Positions 26,654 through 34,598 are shown, counted from the stretch's first letter. The stretch is 38,048 bases of DNA from Kiritimatiellia bacterium (GCA_027858345.1 JAQICX010000242.1:66787-104834); one strand, 5' to 3'. The notes: generated from the letters alone by a model not told the origin. Program-made: numbers and translations.

Positions 26654-26816
26654 CTAGAGCATTGAACAAATGAAACGCTGTAAAGATTTTATTCGAGGAC
26701 GACGTTGGGCTTAAAAAAAAATCAAGTAATAGCAGGTCTATTGCGTATTTTTTTGAAAGATTCAACGGAAGCCGCAGGACAAAGATTTACTGCGTTTCAT
26801 TAGTGAAATGCTCTAG
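26654..26816. mobile_element. TIR-bounded element D
   Basis: The 36-nt left end (26654-26689) and the reverse complement of the right end (26781-26816) agree at about 29 positions. Both begin CTAGAGCATT and contain AATGAAACGC. The interior has an A9 tract (26713-26721) and no frame. Size and structure fit a short MITE. Confidence 0.55.
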
Positions 26817-26830
26817 CCCGCATGTTTTAT

Positions 26831-26924
26831 GAGTCGCTAGTGATGTAGCTACTTCATCTGCAATATATTTGAGTAGTTACTACTCTACACACATTGCTTC
26901 TTTGTAGATGCATTGCTAGCGACT
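26831..26924. repeat. Inverted-repeat element D2 with two triloop hairpins
   Basis: AGTCGCTAGTGATG (26832-26845) is mirrored on the minus strand by AGTCGCTAGCAATG (26924-26911), 12 of 14 matching. Inside are GATGTAG-CTA-CTTCATC with one mismatch (26842-26858) and the perfect GAGTAG-TTA-CTACTC (26871-26885). Confidence 0.55.
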
Positions 26925-27096
26925 AACCCGATAGGGCGTTATATTCTAAGTTTTTTATTACATAACGTGTTTTTAACATCAAACTGCAACATATTGTTTG
27001 CTAGGTGGCTATGTACGTTTTTAAGTCTCTTCGTAAAAGATACGGACTAGACGATGTCTTAAAATATACTAAAATAAAAGGGTTGCATATTTTACT

Positions 27097-27214
27097 TTTT
27101 TTATTGAGTTTTTATTTCGTTTAGTTTATAAAGTAATTTTATCTCAATTAGTATTGTTTTTAGGCACATGAATTACGCAATGGAAATACTTGTATTGCAA
27201 TAAGTAAGAGGTTA
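27097..27214 (+). repeat. Left arm of the 118-bp inverted repeat enclosing the nuclease gene
   Basis: This arm and the reverse complement of 28172-28289 align without gaps over most of about 118 bp with roughly 20 differences (about 83% identity). The most conserved parts are the outer end (22 identical bases) and an inner core of about 30 bp near 27169-27198 starting ATGAATTACGCA. The arm reads inward (plus strand) and contains a promoter. Confidence 0.85.
27104..27132 (+). promoter_or_regulatory. Inward-facing promoter in the left arm
   Basis: TTGAGT (27104-27109), a 17-nt spacer and TATAAA (27127-27132) form a good sigma70-type promoter, conserved in the right arm. Transcription would run antisense into the 3' end of the nuclease gene. 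A GAGG-like site then precedes ATG at 27218, which opens only a 7-codon frame (MNEIWYL). Confidence 0.55.
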
Positions 27215-27295
27215 GAAATGAATGAGATTTGGTACTTATGAATTTGGAGAACATAGCACTCAGTAACAACTCTGTTGAATTTACGTTTAAAAGCG

Positions 27296-28168
27296 CTACA
27301 ATCGAATATATTTGCTTAATTTTTCACGAATGGCTAAGTCAAGGTTTCTACAATCTGCTGGATATAGGGATATCAACTTCTTTGATGTCATCTGATATAC
27401 TTTTAGTTTTTTAAGCATACCAATCTTATAATCAATTGTGTCCATACCCCAATATTCAATATATACGTCAAACTCTGGCAGATAAAAGTCGGGGCGAACT
27501 GCATAGCCTTCAATAATTCTGAAACGCTCATCATATCGATACTTGACATTATGGTCACTTAGCCATTGTGCTATTAATTTTTCTCCTTTTGACTGCACTA
27601 AAGTTCCATCTTTTACAACAATGGTTTTGTTCAACTCAACTTTTGACTCCCAATTTCTACGTTGCAAATATACTTCATCAAAACAGTGATCACAATAATT
27701 ACGTTGAAATGCCTTTTGTGAGCGAGCATATTCATCCGCATCAATTTTCGTTTTACACTTTTGACACAGTAATTTTGAGTTGTTCTGGTTTATTTCAAAG
27801 GATTCCTGAATAATTTTCATTGAAGCATTGACGCTACGCTTAACATAATCCTTTTCAATTGGAGAGTTCAACAAATCATCAAGATCTTTCAAGCAATCTC
27901 TTGCAGCTACACCAAATGCTCCCAATGCTTTTGCAGAATATTGACGAACCTGAGGGTGTGCATCGTTTAGCATCGGACCTAACAAGTCGACAGACGCAGT
28001 GGAGTCAACGATGCCAGCAAGTTTGCCAATAGCAGAGGCTGCAATTCTTCGAACCAATGGTGACTCTGAATGAACAAGTTCAACAAGTTTAGGCAGTGCA
28101 TCTGCTGAAGCTGATTCCCCCAATGCTTTTGCAACTGCAACCAGTTTTCGTTCGTTTTGATTGTTCAA
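27296..28168 (-). CDS. HEAT-repeat / zinc-ribbon / PD-(D/E)XK nuclease-like fusion protein
   Basis: A 290-residue soluble protein of three parts. Residues about 8-120 are about three HEAT-type helical repeats (ADALPKLVELVHSESPLVRR; PQVRQYSAKALGAFG). Cys135, Cys138, Cys159 and Cys162 form a zinc-ribbon-like pair of CxxC motifs. The C-terminal domain (about 185-290) has SKGEKLIAQWL (Glu196), RPDFYLPEFDVYIEYWG (Asp227, Glu238) and Lys-rich helices. The last domain resembles PD-(D/E)XK/VSR-like nuclease domains appended to helicases. Lys is not at ExK (EYW instead), as in relatives where the Lys has moved to a following helix. The start is TTG at 28168, with AAGGAGG 5 nt upstream; no closer ATG exists. 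No substrate is known. Confidence 0.75.
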   Translation of the reverse strand: MNNQNERKLVAVAKALGESASADALPKLVELVHSESPLVRRIAASAIGKLAGIVDSTASVDLLGPMLNDAHPQVRQYSAKALGAFGVAARDCLKDLDDLLNSPIEKDYVKRSVNASMKIIQESFEINQNNSKLLCQKCKTKIDADEYARSQKAFQRNYCDHCFDEVYLQRRNWESKVELNKTIVVKDGTLVQSKGEKLIAQWLSDHNVKYRYDERFRIIEGYAVRPDFYLPEFDVYIEYWGMDTIDYKIGMLKKLKVYQMTSKKLISLYPADCRNLDLAIREKLSKYIRL

Positions 28169-28170
28169 TT

Positions 28171-28218
28171 TTACCTCCTTACTTGTTCCAATACAAGTAT
28201 TTCCACTGCGTAATTCAT
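28171..28218 (-). CDS. Possible leader peptide upstream of the nuclease gene
   Basis: In the conserved arm, ATG at 28218 opens MNYAVEILVLEQVRR and stops 3 nt before the nuclease TTG. The nuclease ribosome-binding site lies inside its last codons (AGG AGG). The left arm has the related MNYAMEILVLQ. The close match of peptide and spacing suggests translational coupling, but conservation could equally reflect an operator or RNA structure. AATACTTGTATT in the same stretch is a perfect dyad. Confidence 0.35.
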   Translation of the reverse strand: MNYAVEILVLEQVRR

Positions 28219-28289
28219 ACTCTTCAAAACAATAGTAGTTTAATTTAAATTACTTTATACACCGAATGAAATAAAAACTCAATAAAAAA
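28172..28289 (-). repeat. Right arm of the 118-bp inverted repeat, with nuclease promoter and leader
   Basis: Mirror copy of 27097-27214. It supplies the nuclease gene with its promoter, leader and ribosome-binding site. The symmetry ends abruptly at about 28289 and at 27097, with no further similarity outside. Confidence 0.85.
28254..28282 (-). promoter_or_regulatory. Promoter of the nuclease gene in the right arm
   Basis: On the minus strand TTGAGT (28282-28277) and TATAAA (28259-28254) with a 17-nt spacer, predicting a leader of roughly 80 nt before the TTG start. It is identical in both boxes and spacer length to the promoter in the left arm. Confidence 0.65.
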
Positions 28290-28545
28290 CTATGCTGTAG
28301 CTCGGTTTTATTGTTAACTGCGTCACAAACATTGTTGTTTCCTTGTGCCTTTGCACCTTTATGTTGAAAAATTCTCTGTCGTCATAATTGTTGCTATCTT
28401 TCCTTAAACAATTCTTTATCTACAGAAAAAGTGGTGAAATTCCAAGAAAATGCTTTACATTTTGAAGGGAATATATTAACCTTCTACGTTCTTTGACTGT
28501 AAAAGGTTGAAGAATTGGATAAAATATAAACTAAGGAACAATGCT

Positions 28546-28809
28546 ATGAGTCAGATTGACAAACAAGCTATAATTACAGAGCACAAGCGTCACGATGCAG
28601 ACTCTGGTTCTTCAGAGGTGCAAATCGCTATTCTTTCAAAGAAGATTACACATTTGACAGAACATTTGAAAATAAACAAACAAGATCACAGCTCTCGTTT
28701 TGGTCTGATCAAGATGGTTAACAAGCGTAGAAAATTGCTTGATTACTTGAAAAGAACAGACAATGAGAAATATCAAAGCTTACTGAAAAAACTTGGTATC
28801 CGTCGATAG
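28546..28809 (+). CDS. rpsO: 30S ribosomal protein S15
   Basis: An 87-residue protein of normal S15 length that binds the central domain of 16S rRNA early in 30S assembly. The conserved sequence runs from [20 protein letters not shown] to the helix [18 protein letters not shown] and the terminal KKLGIRR. ATG at 28546 has AAGGA 8 nt upstream and is preferred to a TTG 39 nt earlier. A strong terminator follows, so it appears monocistronic. In other bacteria S15 represses its own mRNA; the 377-nt upstream gap could hold such a leader, but I could not identify a structure. Confidence 0.98.
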   Translation: MSQIDKQAIITEHKRHDADSGSSEVQIAILSKKITHLTEHLKINKQDHSSRFGLIKMVNKRRKLLDYLKRTDNEKYQSLLKKLGIRR

Positions 28810-28887
28810 TTTGTTTATATATAGAATTCCCTGTTGTAAGTTGTTGACCATAAATGGAATGCAAGTCAACAGGTGTACTATAAATTT

Positions 28888-28917
28888 AGCAGAGGTTTTT
28901 ACCTCTGCTTTTTTTTT
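28888..28917 (+). terminator. Rho-independent terminator after rpsO
   Basis: AGCAGAGGT (28888-28896), a TTTT loop and ACCTCTGCT (28901-28909) form a perfect 9-bp stem running into a T-rich tail to 28917. It ends the rpsO transcript about 80 nt after the stop codon. Confidence 0.92.
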
Positions 28918-29041
28918 GCATTTTCCTTGAAACTTTTGTGTGTTTTTGTTATTAATATGTATTAGTTGTAGCCAAAAACTCTGTGCTTGTTTTTTGGTTT
29001 TTTCAGATTGTTTTTTAATATTTAGCTTATGGAGTGTAGGC

Positions 29042-30766
29042 ATGAAAAAAGTATTGTTGGTTTTGGTTCTTGTGGTTTTGGTGATTGTCGGGTTGATGAT
29101 TAGACCCAATAGGGGTGGGCAAAGTGTTTATGGCGTATTACCAGCTGATTTGATGATTGCGTATAATGTTACGGGGCTTGAAAAAGAGATGGATTTCTGG
29201 AAGAGCCTGGACCTGATTGATGAAGAATTAATGGCTGAGTTTGAGGAAGAGCTTGGTGAAGAAGCGCTTGAAGTGAAACTTCTGATGGAAAATGTTCTTG
29301 GAGATAATTTTATTGTTGCATACAAAAATGGTAAGCTTGCTGAGGTAATTAAGTCTAAAGATCTTAGAGTGCAGGATATTGTAGAAAATATAATAATTAC
29401 AGCAAAGCCGGATAAGCAAGTTACGGTATCTCTTATTGACTCACAGTTGTCAAGTTTGATTCCTGAGATAATTACAAGTGAATATGATGGTGTATCTATT
29501 GGAGCTTTTAATGTTGAGGCTGATGATGAAGAAATTTTCATCTACTACTGCGTTGTTGATGGCGTTGTGATTGCAACTTTCTCAATGGAAACATTGCAGA
29601 TGTCAATTGATCTTGCAACGGGCAAGATTGCAGAGAATTTTACAACAACGGAGCTATATAGCAAATTGGGTGATAATGCTAAAGAGACAGATGTTATTAC
29701 TATGTGTTTGGATTTGTCCTCTTTCATGAATAACTATATTGACGTTTTGAATGTATTCATGGAATCAGAGATGGCTGGTGCCTCTACAAATGGTTTTGAG
29801 CAGATGAAGAAACAATTGGATGAATTAAAGAATATATATGATGGTTTCGGTTCTGCTGTTGCCTATATAGGCCGTTCTGAAACTGAGATTTATATGAACT
29901 CATCTACTGAATTTGATTCTAGTGAGCTTGTTCCTTTGTATAAATCTATTATTGATGGTGGTAATGATTGCAAAAACTACATGAAATATAATGTTGAAAA
30001 ACCAATTATGGCTTTTGCAATGAATATTGCAATTCCTGAATATATTAATTTGATTTTAAAAAACATGCCTCAAGAAGAATTTTCTATGGAAAAGTTTAAT
30101 TCAGGCTTCGAACAAATGATGGGCGTGAGTTTTGATGCGTTTATTGCATGTTTTGGAAATGGTATATGTCTTGGAGTTGATGAATTTGACTATACTGCAA
30201 TGATGCCTACTGTTGATCTGAGATTGATGGTTGGTTTGAGTGATAATAATGCTGCTTTGATGCCTGCTGTTTTAAAGGCTTCAACAATGAGCCAGATGCC
30301 TGTTGAACAAAAAGAGATTGCAGGGGCTAACGCAATGTATGTAAACATTCCTTTTACAACTCTTAAACCAAGTGTCGCAATTGCTGATAATAAACTTGTC
30401 ATTGCAAGTTCTCTTGATTTGCTTACTGAACTTATCAATGGTGTTGCTGCTGAAAAATCTATGCTTGCCAATGATGAATTTTTAACATTCACGGGTAAAG
30501 AAAAATTGATTTCATGGTCATATATGGACATCACTAAAATCATCGATAAAACAGTCTCTATTATGAATCGTTCTCTTGCGCAATCTCCTGTTGCCCCACA
30601 ACCTGTTGAAACTTTAGTCATGGCTGAAAAACTTAAGATGTTTACAAAGATGTACAGCAAGTCATACGTAAAAGACGATGAGATGTTTAGTGACTTAGTT
30701 ATTAAATATGATTCCGAATATGAGCCTGTTGTAGTTATTGAAGAAAATGTTATTGTCGAAGAATAA
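29042..30766 (+). CDS. Membrane-anchored extracytoplasmic protein of unknown function
   Basis: A 574-residue protein. An N-terminal hydrophobic helix (MKKVLLVLVLVVLVIVGLMI, no cleavage site obvious) is followed by a large acidic domain. Segments such as VLPADLMIAYNVTGLEKEMDFW near the start and the repeated pattern of LVIASSLDLLTELINGV near the end resemble DUF3352-like periplasmic proteins, but the match is loose. The protein may consist of two related halves. Its start at 29042 is preferred because the frame upstream is Cys/Phe-rich non-coding sequence and GGAG precedes the ATG. It lies between the rpsO terminator and ftsQ, with only 37 nt to ftsQ, so it may be transcribed with the division genes. 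Confidence 0.7.
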   Translation: MKKVLLVLVLVVLVIVGLMIRPNRGGQSVYGVLPADLMIAYNVTGLEKEMDFWKSLDLIDEELMAEFEEELGEEALEVKLLMENVLGDNFIVAYKNGKLAEVIKSKDLRVQDIVENIIITAKPDKQVTVSLIDSQLSSLIPEIITSEYDGVSIGAFNVEADDEEIFIYYCVVDGVVIATFSMETLQMSIDLATGKIAENFTTTELYSKLGDNAKETDVITMCLDLSSFMNNYIDVLNVFMESEMAGASTNGFEQMKKQLDELKNIYDGFGSAVAYIGRSETEIYMNSSTEFDSSELVPLYKSIIDGGNDCKNYMKYNVEKPIMAFAMNIAIPEYINLILKNMPQEEFSMEKFNSGFEQMMGVSFDAFIACFGNGICLGVDEFDYTAMMPTVDLRLMVGLSDNNAALMPAVLKASTMSQMPVEQKEIAGANAMYVNIPFTTLKPSVAIADNKLVIASSLDLLTELINGVAAEKSMLANDEFLTFTGKEKLISWSYMDITKIIDKTVSIMNRSLAQSPVAPQPVETLVMAEKLKMFTKMYSKSYVKDDEMFSDLVIKYDSEYEPVVVIEENVIVEE

Positions 30767-30803
30767 AATAATAGGCTAACTGTTAGAATAAAGATTTTTT
30801 AAG

Positions 30804-31646
30804 ATGAAGTTAAAGAGAACTGCTAAGAAAAACAAAACTACTCCATCAAAGGCTAGTCCTAAAAGAACGTTGAGATCGCCGCAGGAGAGACGACAGATCT
30901 TGATTGTTCGGACTATTATGTGTGTGTTTATAGGTGTTGTGTTCATTGGTAGTCTTGTGTTTTCTTATATATATTTGAAAAATGTTCTTTTTGTTAAAAA
31001 TCAAAGGTATGTTATTCAGACTATTGATTTTCACTCTTCTGGTGCATTTTCGCTAGAAAAGTTTAAGCAGTATTCTGATATCGACGAGGGAACGAATTTA
31101 TACGCTTTTGATTTGAATGAGGTGGAGGCAAAGTTTAATAATAAGATTCCTAATGTTAAGGATATTGAACTCGTAAGAAAGCTGCCCTCAACTTTGATAG
31201 TGGAGATAAAAGAGAGATCTCCTGTGATGCGTCTGTCCCGACGTTCAAATTTATGTGTCGACGAAGACGGATATATCTTTGCAGTTTCGGCAAACAAGCT
31301 GAAGTTTCTACCATATCTCTCAGGGTTTGAGTATCGCCGTGTTCGTCCTGGAGGGAAACTGACAGGGAGAGCATTGTCAGCGGTTAAGTTAGTTACTGTT
31401 GGAAAATCCAGCAAACTTGCCTTGCCGATAAGTAATGTGAATGTTTCTCCTGATGATTATATAATCGTGTTCTTGAGTAACGGAAAACGTTTGGATATTG
31501 CCTGGGAAGAAATGGATGATAACTCGGAGGTGTCACTTGATGAGTTGGAAGAAAAACTTATGCGATTTGTTGCTATTTTGAATTCTCCCAAAGGGAAAAA
31601 ATTTAACAGCTATACTGCAATTGATGACAGTATTTATGGAAGGTAG
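30804..31646 (+). CDS. ftsQ: Cell division protein FtsQ/DivIB
   Basis: A 280-residue bitopic inner-membrane protein of the divisome. A basic cytoplasmic tail (1-35) is followed by one membrane helix (about 38-60), a POTRA domain (VIQTIDFHSSGAFSLEKFKQYSDI...NLYAFDLNEVEAKFNNKIPNVKDIELVRKLPSTLIVEIKER), and a C-terminal FtsQ domain. It would connect FtsB/FtsL with septal synthesis. Recognition relies on the POTRA signature and its position before ftsA; overall sequence is divergent from E. coli FtsQ. It starts 9 nt before ftsA within one operon. Confidence 0.93.
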   Translation: MKLKRTAKKNKTTPSKASPKRTLRSPQERRQILIVRTIMCVFIGVVFIGSLVFSYIYLKNVLFVKNQRYVIQTIDFHSSGAFSLEKFKQYSDIDEGTNLYAFDLNEVEAKFNNKIPNVKDIELVRKLPSTLIVEIKERSPVMRLSRRSNLCVDEDGYIFAVSANKLKFLPYLSGFEYRRVRPGGKLTGRALSAVKLVTVGKSSKLALPISNVNVSPDDYIIVFLSNGKRLDIAWEEMDDNSEVSLDELEEKLMRFVAILNSPKGKKFNSYTAIDDSIYGR

Positions 31647-31655
31647 TTACAATAT

Positions 31656-32855
31656 ATGTCAGCCTCAATCATAGGTGCCGTTTTAGAAATTGGCACATCA
31701 AAAATTAAAGTTCTGGTAGGGGAGCTTACTGAAAATAACCGAATTAGAATTCTTGGTGTCGGAGAACGAGAATCAAAGGGGGTTGTTAAGGGGGAAATTG
31801 TTAATAGCAATAACCTTCTGCCACCGCTAACTGCAGCATTTGATGATGCTAAAAGAGACGCAAACATTCGTATTATGAACATATATGCTGCAGTCTCAAA
31901 CAGCAAAGTTAGTATATCTTCAAATTCAGGTAAAGTTCCTGTCTCATCTGAAAGTTGGGATATTCGTCAGGTTGATGTTGATGCTGTGAAAGAGATTGCC
32001 TTCAGCAAAATGTTTGATAACTCGGAATTTCAGGTTATGCATAATATCCCTCAACTCTACACTGTGAATGATGAAAAGCAGGTGCTTAACCCCATTGATA
32101 TATATGGGTCAACTCTATCCCTTGATGCTTTGATTGTTCGAGCATCTATTGCAATGATTAAAAATACAATGCGAGTTGTAAGTCAACGCCACATCGAAAT
32201 GCATGAAAGTGGAATTTACTATAGTCCCCTTTGTGATGTTATGTCTGTTTTAACCCCTGAACAAAAGCGAAATGGTGTTATAATGATAAATTTTGGTGCA
32301 GGAAAGACAGACTACGCAGCCTATGCATGTGGTGTTCAGGCAACTTTTGGCACACTTTGTGTTGGTGCAAATCACATTAACTCAGACTTAACAGATGCGT
32401 TCTATATATCAAATAGTGATGCAGAACGACTTAAGAAAACATATGGCATTGTCAAAAATGACACCGATGATAGCTCTGTAGAGTTGTCAACTCTTATGTT
32501 TAATACCGTCAATGTAAAGATTGAGTCCATACAAAATGTTATATATGCTAGAGTTGAAGAAATCTTGAAGATTATAAGGAATGATCTCCAGAAAAAAGAT
32601 ATCCTGCCATACATTAAAGCAGGTATTGTTCTTACTGGCGGTGGTGCACAGCTTGCTGGATTGCAGAATCTTACTGTCAAAACTTTTGAAAACCTGCCGA
32701 CTTCAATTGGATACCCATTTAATATTGAAGATCATGAAATAAAAGGAAACCCTGCGTTTTCAACCGTATGTGGACTCTTGCATCATTCTCTGCGCGATGC
32801 AAAACAGGAAGATGCAGAGAGTTCAGGGTTCTTAAAGAGGATTTTTGGAAAATGA
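31656..32855 (+). CDS. ftsA: Cell division protein FtsA
   Basis: A 399-residue actin-family protein that tethers FtsZ to the membrane. The phosphate-1 region (GAVLEIGTSKIKVLVGE), the KGEIVN segment, the INFGAGKTDYAAY phosphate-2 region and the adenosine motif VLTGGGAQLAGLQ are all in order. The C-terminus SSGFLKRIFGK is the amphipathic helix that targets FtsA to the inner membrane. Its last codons overlap the ftsZ start (ATGA). The first position of phosphate-1 carries Glu rather than the typical Asp, a modest deviation. Confidence 0.95.
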   Translation: MSASIIGAVLEIGTSKIKVLVGELTENNRIRILGVGERESKGVVKGEIVNSNNLLPPLTAAFDDAKRDANIRIMNIYAAVSNSKVSISSNSGKVPVSSESWDIRQVDVDAVKEIAFSKMFDNSEFQVMHNIPQLYTVNDEKQVLNPIDIYGSTLSLDALIVRASIAMIKNTMRVVSQRHIEMHESGIYYSPLCDVMSVLTPEQKRNGVIMINFGAGKTDYAAYACGVQATFGTLCVGANHINSDLTDAFYISNSDAERLKKTYGIVKNDTDDSSVELSTLMFNTVNVKIESIQNVIYARVEEILKIIRNDLQKKDILPYIKAGIVLTGGGAQLAGLQNLTVKTFENLPTSIGYPFNIEDHEIKGNPAFSTVCGLLHHSLRDAKQEDAESSGFLKRIFGK

Positions 32856-33988
32856 TATCAAATAAAACAATAGGAATTTTTGGTGTTGGTAGTTCAGGCT
32901 GTAGAGCTTTGGATAGATACGATGGCTATTCTGAAACGGAGCAGATTGTTGCAATTGATATTGATCAGATTGTATTACAATCACTAAATGTTCCATCCAT
33001 TCTACTGCTTGGTGGTGGCAATGCAGGCATGGGGGGGGTGGCAGGCGATGTTGAACAGGCAGAAGAAATTATCAAGTCTGAAGAGCATATGATTGAAGGA
33101 CTGCTGTCAAAGGTTGATGTTGTGGTTCTTATTGCAGGCTTTGCTGGCAGCACAGCTGGCGGTATGTTGCCTTTTATAGTGAAAAAAGCAAATGATCTGG
33201 CAATCCCTGCCGTTGTAGTGGGAACAACTCCATTCTATTTTGAGGGGGAAGACAAAAAAGTTCAGTCAAAAAATTTGTTAATGAATCTTAAAGAACTTTC
33301 ATGCTCTGTGGTGCAGATTAATCTTAACAGTATTGCTGATGAAGACGAAGAGTTATCTGTTGCTTGTGAAAAAGCTATGCAAGTTCTTTCCGAGTCATTA
33401 AAGTTTATTCTTGGTTTAATTTCATATCCAGGTTACATTCGCGTAGACTATCAGGCTTTGAAACAAATGATTAAAGATCCTGAAGGCTATGTATGGTTTT
33501 CTTATGGAAAATCTTCAGGCGAAAATCGTGCAGAAAATGTTGTTGTCGACTTTAAGGCAAACAAGTTAACAGACCTCAAGGACTTTGCAAATGCACGAAC
33601 TGCACTTGTGACCATAAACTCTGATGATTCCTTGAAACTATTTGAAATTGAAATCATTATGGAATCAATAAAGAACCTTTTTGATCCAACATGTAAGGTT
33701 GTGATGGGTACAACCAGAAATAGAGAACTGGAAGGGCAGATTGTTTTAAACGTTTTGGCATTTGAATTTAGGGTTGAAGAGGAAACCTCTGAGGAAAGCC
33801 TTATTGAACTGCCAAAAGCTTTGCCGACAAATCCTAGCTCCAACGATGTCGCAAATAGAAATGGTGGCGTTACGGTGCCTAATCCAGTGATGAAAGATAG
33901 CAAATTTAAAGGAACTGCACCAACAATATACAATGGTGTGAATTTAGACATACCAACATACAAAAGAAATGGCTTGGTATTAGATTAG
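32852..33988 (+). CDS. ftsZ: Highly divergent FtsZ-like tubulin-fold protein
   Basis: A 378-residue protein that aligns along the FtsZ core: GIFGVGSSGCRAL (8-20), VAIDIDQIVLQSL, VVVLIAGFAGSTAGGMLPF (90-108), VVVGTTPFYFEG, and the T7-like IRVDYQALKQMI (196-207). Key positions differ. The canonical GGGTGTG box reads AGSTAGG (98-104), and the T7-loop catalytic Asp (E. coli D212) is Ala202, with Arg197 for Asn207; Asp199 remains. The C-terminal peptide NLDIPTYKRNG (364-374), which binds FtsA, is preserved after a flexible linker. Start ATG at 32852 overlaps the ftsA stop. It is probably the division FtsZ of this lineage with altered nucleotide hydrolysis; a non-catalytic paralogue is the alternative. 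Confidence 0.85.
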   Translation: MISNKTIGIFGVGSSGCRALDRYDGYSETEQIVAIDIDQIVLQSLNVPSILLLGGGNAGMGGVAGDVEQAEEIIKSEEHMIEGLLSKVDVVVLIAGFAGSTAGGMLPFIVKKANDLAIPAVVVGTTPFYFEGEDKKVQSKNLLMNLKELSCSVVQINLNSIADEDEELSVACEKAMQVLSESLKFILGLISYPGYIRVDYQALKQMIKDPEGYVWFSYGKSSGENRAENVVVDFKANKLTDLKDFANARTALVTINSDDSLKLFEIEIIMESIKNLFDPTCKVVMGTTRNRELEGQIVLNVLAFEFRVEEETSEESLIELPKALPTNPSSNDVANRNGGVTVPNPVMKDSKFKGTAPTIYNGVNLDIPTYKRNGLVLD

Positions 33989-34025
33989 GAACCCCTAGAT
34001 TAAATTGTAAAATATAAGGAATAAA

Positions 34026-34598
34026 ATGACAAACGAAGAAACATTAGATATTTTGAGAGAAACAGACGCCTTGCTTGAAGGACATTTTGAATTAAGATCA
34101 GGCCTTCATAGTGGACAATTTTTTCAGTGTGCCAATGCATTAATGCATCCTGAAGCAGCTGAGAAACTTTGTTCAGCGGTGGTTGCTAAATATAAAGAAC
34201 TCTCAGATGACTCTGATAACATTGAAGCCGTAATTTCTCCAGCACTCGGCGGCATAATTGTTGGACACGAAGTTGCTAGAGCTTTAGGTGTTCCATCAAT
34301 ATTCGCAGAAAAAAAAGATGATAAGCTTGTGATGAGACGTTTTGCAATTAAACCAGGTAAAAGATATGTGGTTGCTGAAGATGTTGTAACTCGCGGAGGA
34401 AGAGTTCAGGAGACAATTGATATTGTTGAGAATGCTGGTGGCATTGTGGCTGCCGTATTGCTGATTGTTAACCGTAGTGGTGGCAAAGCACAGTTTAATC
34501 CAATGTATAGTCTGCTTGAAATGGAACCTGTTACATATGAGCCGAATAACTGTCCAATATGTGACAAAGGTGAACCGCTTGTCCATCCTGGAAGCTGA
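34026..34598 (+). CDS. pyrE: Orotate phosphoribosyltransferase
   Basis: A 190-residue enzyme of pyrimidine synthesis, making OMP from orotate and PRPP. Hallmarks are HFELRSGLHSGQFFQC (about 19-34), SPALGGIIVGHEVARALG, FAEKKDDKLVMRR with the catalytic Lys region, and the PRPP-binding VVAEDVVTRGG. The C-terminal tail CPICDKGEPLVHPGS is a short cysteine-containing extension seen in a subset of bacterial OPRTs. It is preceded by AAGGA. It sits after ftsZ without a visible terminator, so co-transcription is possible. Confidence 0.96.
   Translation: MTNEETLDILRETDALLEGHFELRSGLHSGQFFQCANALMHPEAAEKLCSAVVAKYKELSDDSDNIEAVISPALGGIIVGHEVARALGVPSIFAEKKDDKLVMRRFAIKPGKRYVVAEDVVTRGGRVQETIDIVENAGGIVAAVLLIVNRSGGKAQFNPMYSLLEMEPVTYEPNNCPICDKGEPLVHPGS

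Larger units (their letters stand above)
26532..27096. other. Long gene-poor spacer upstream of atpG
   Basis: It contains two inverted-repeat elements (26654-26816 and 26831-26924, listed separately) and a possible 37-codon frame on the plus strand at 27011-27124 (MYVFKSLRKRYGLDDVL...), ending in a hydrophobic run. AGGTGG lies just 2 nt before its ATG, which is too close to be convincing. No recognisable promoter for atpG was identified. Confidence 0.5.

Noticed and set aside
27011-27124. 37-codon frame starting MYVFKSLRKRYGLDDVL
   Set aside because: The possible ribosome-binding site is too close to the ATG, no family is recognised, and the end runs into the promoter of the left arm.
27229-27414. 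61-codon plus-strand frame right after the left-arm promoter
   Set aside because: Most of it is antisense to the nuclease gene's coding strand, and the composition is not protein-like. It may be transcribed but I cannot support it as a gene.
28940-29041. N-terminal extension of the 574-residue protein
   Set aside because: The 34 extra residues are Cys/Phe-rich translation of the spacer just after the rpsO terminator, and the ATG at 29042 has its own ribosome-binding site.
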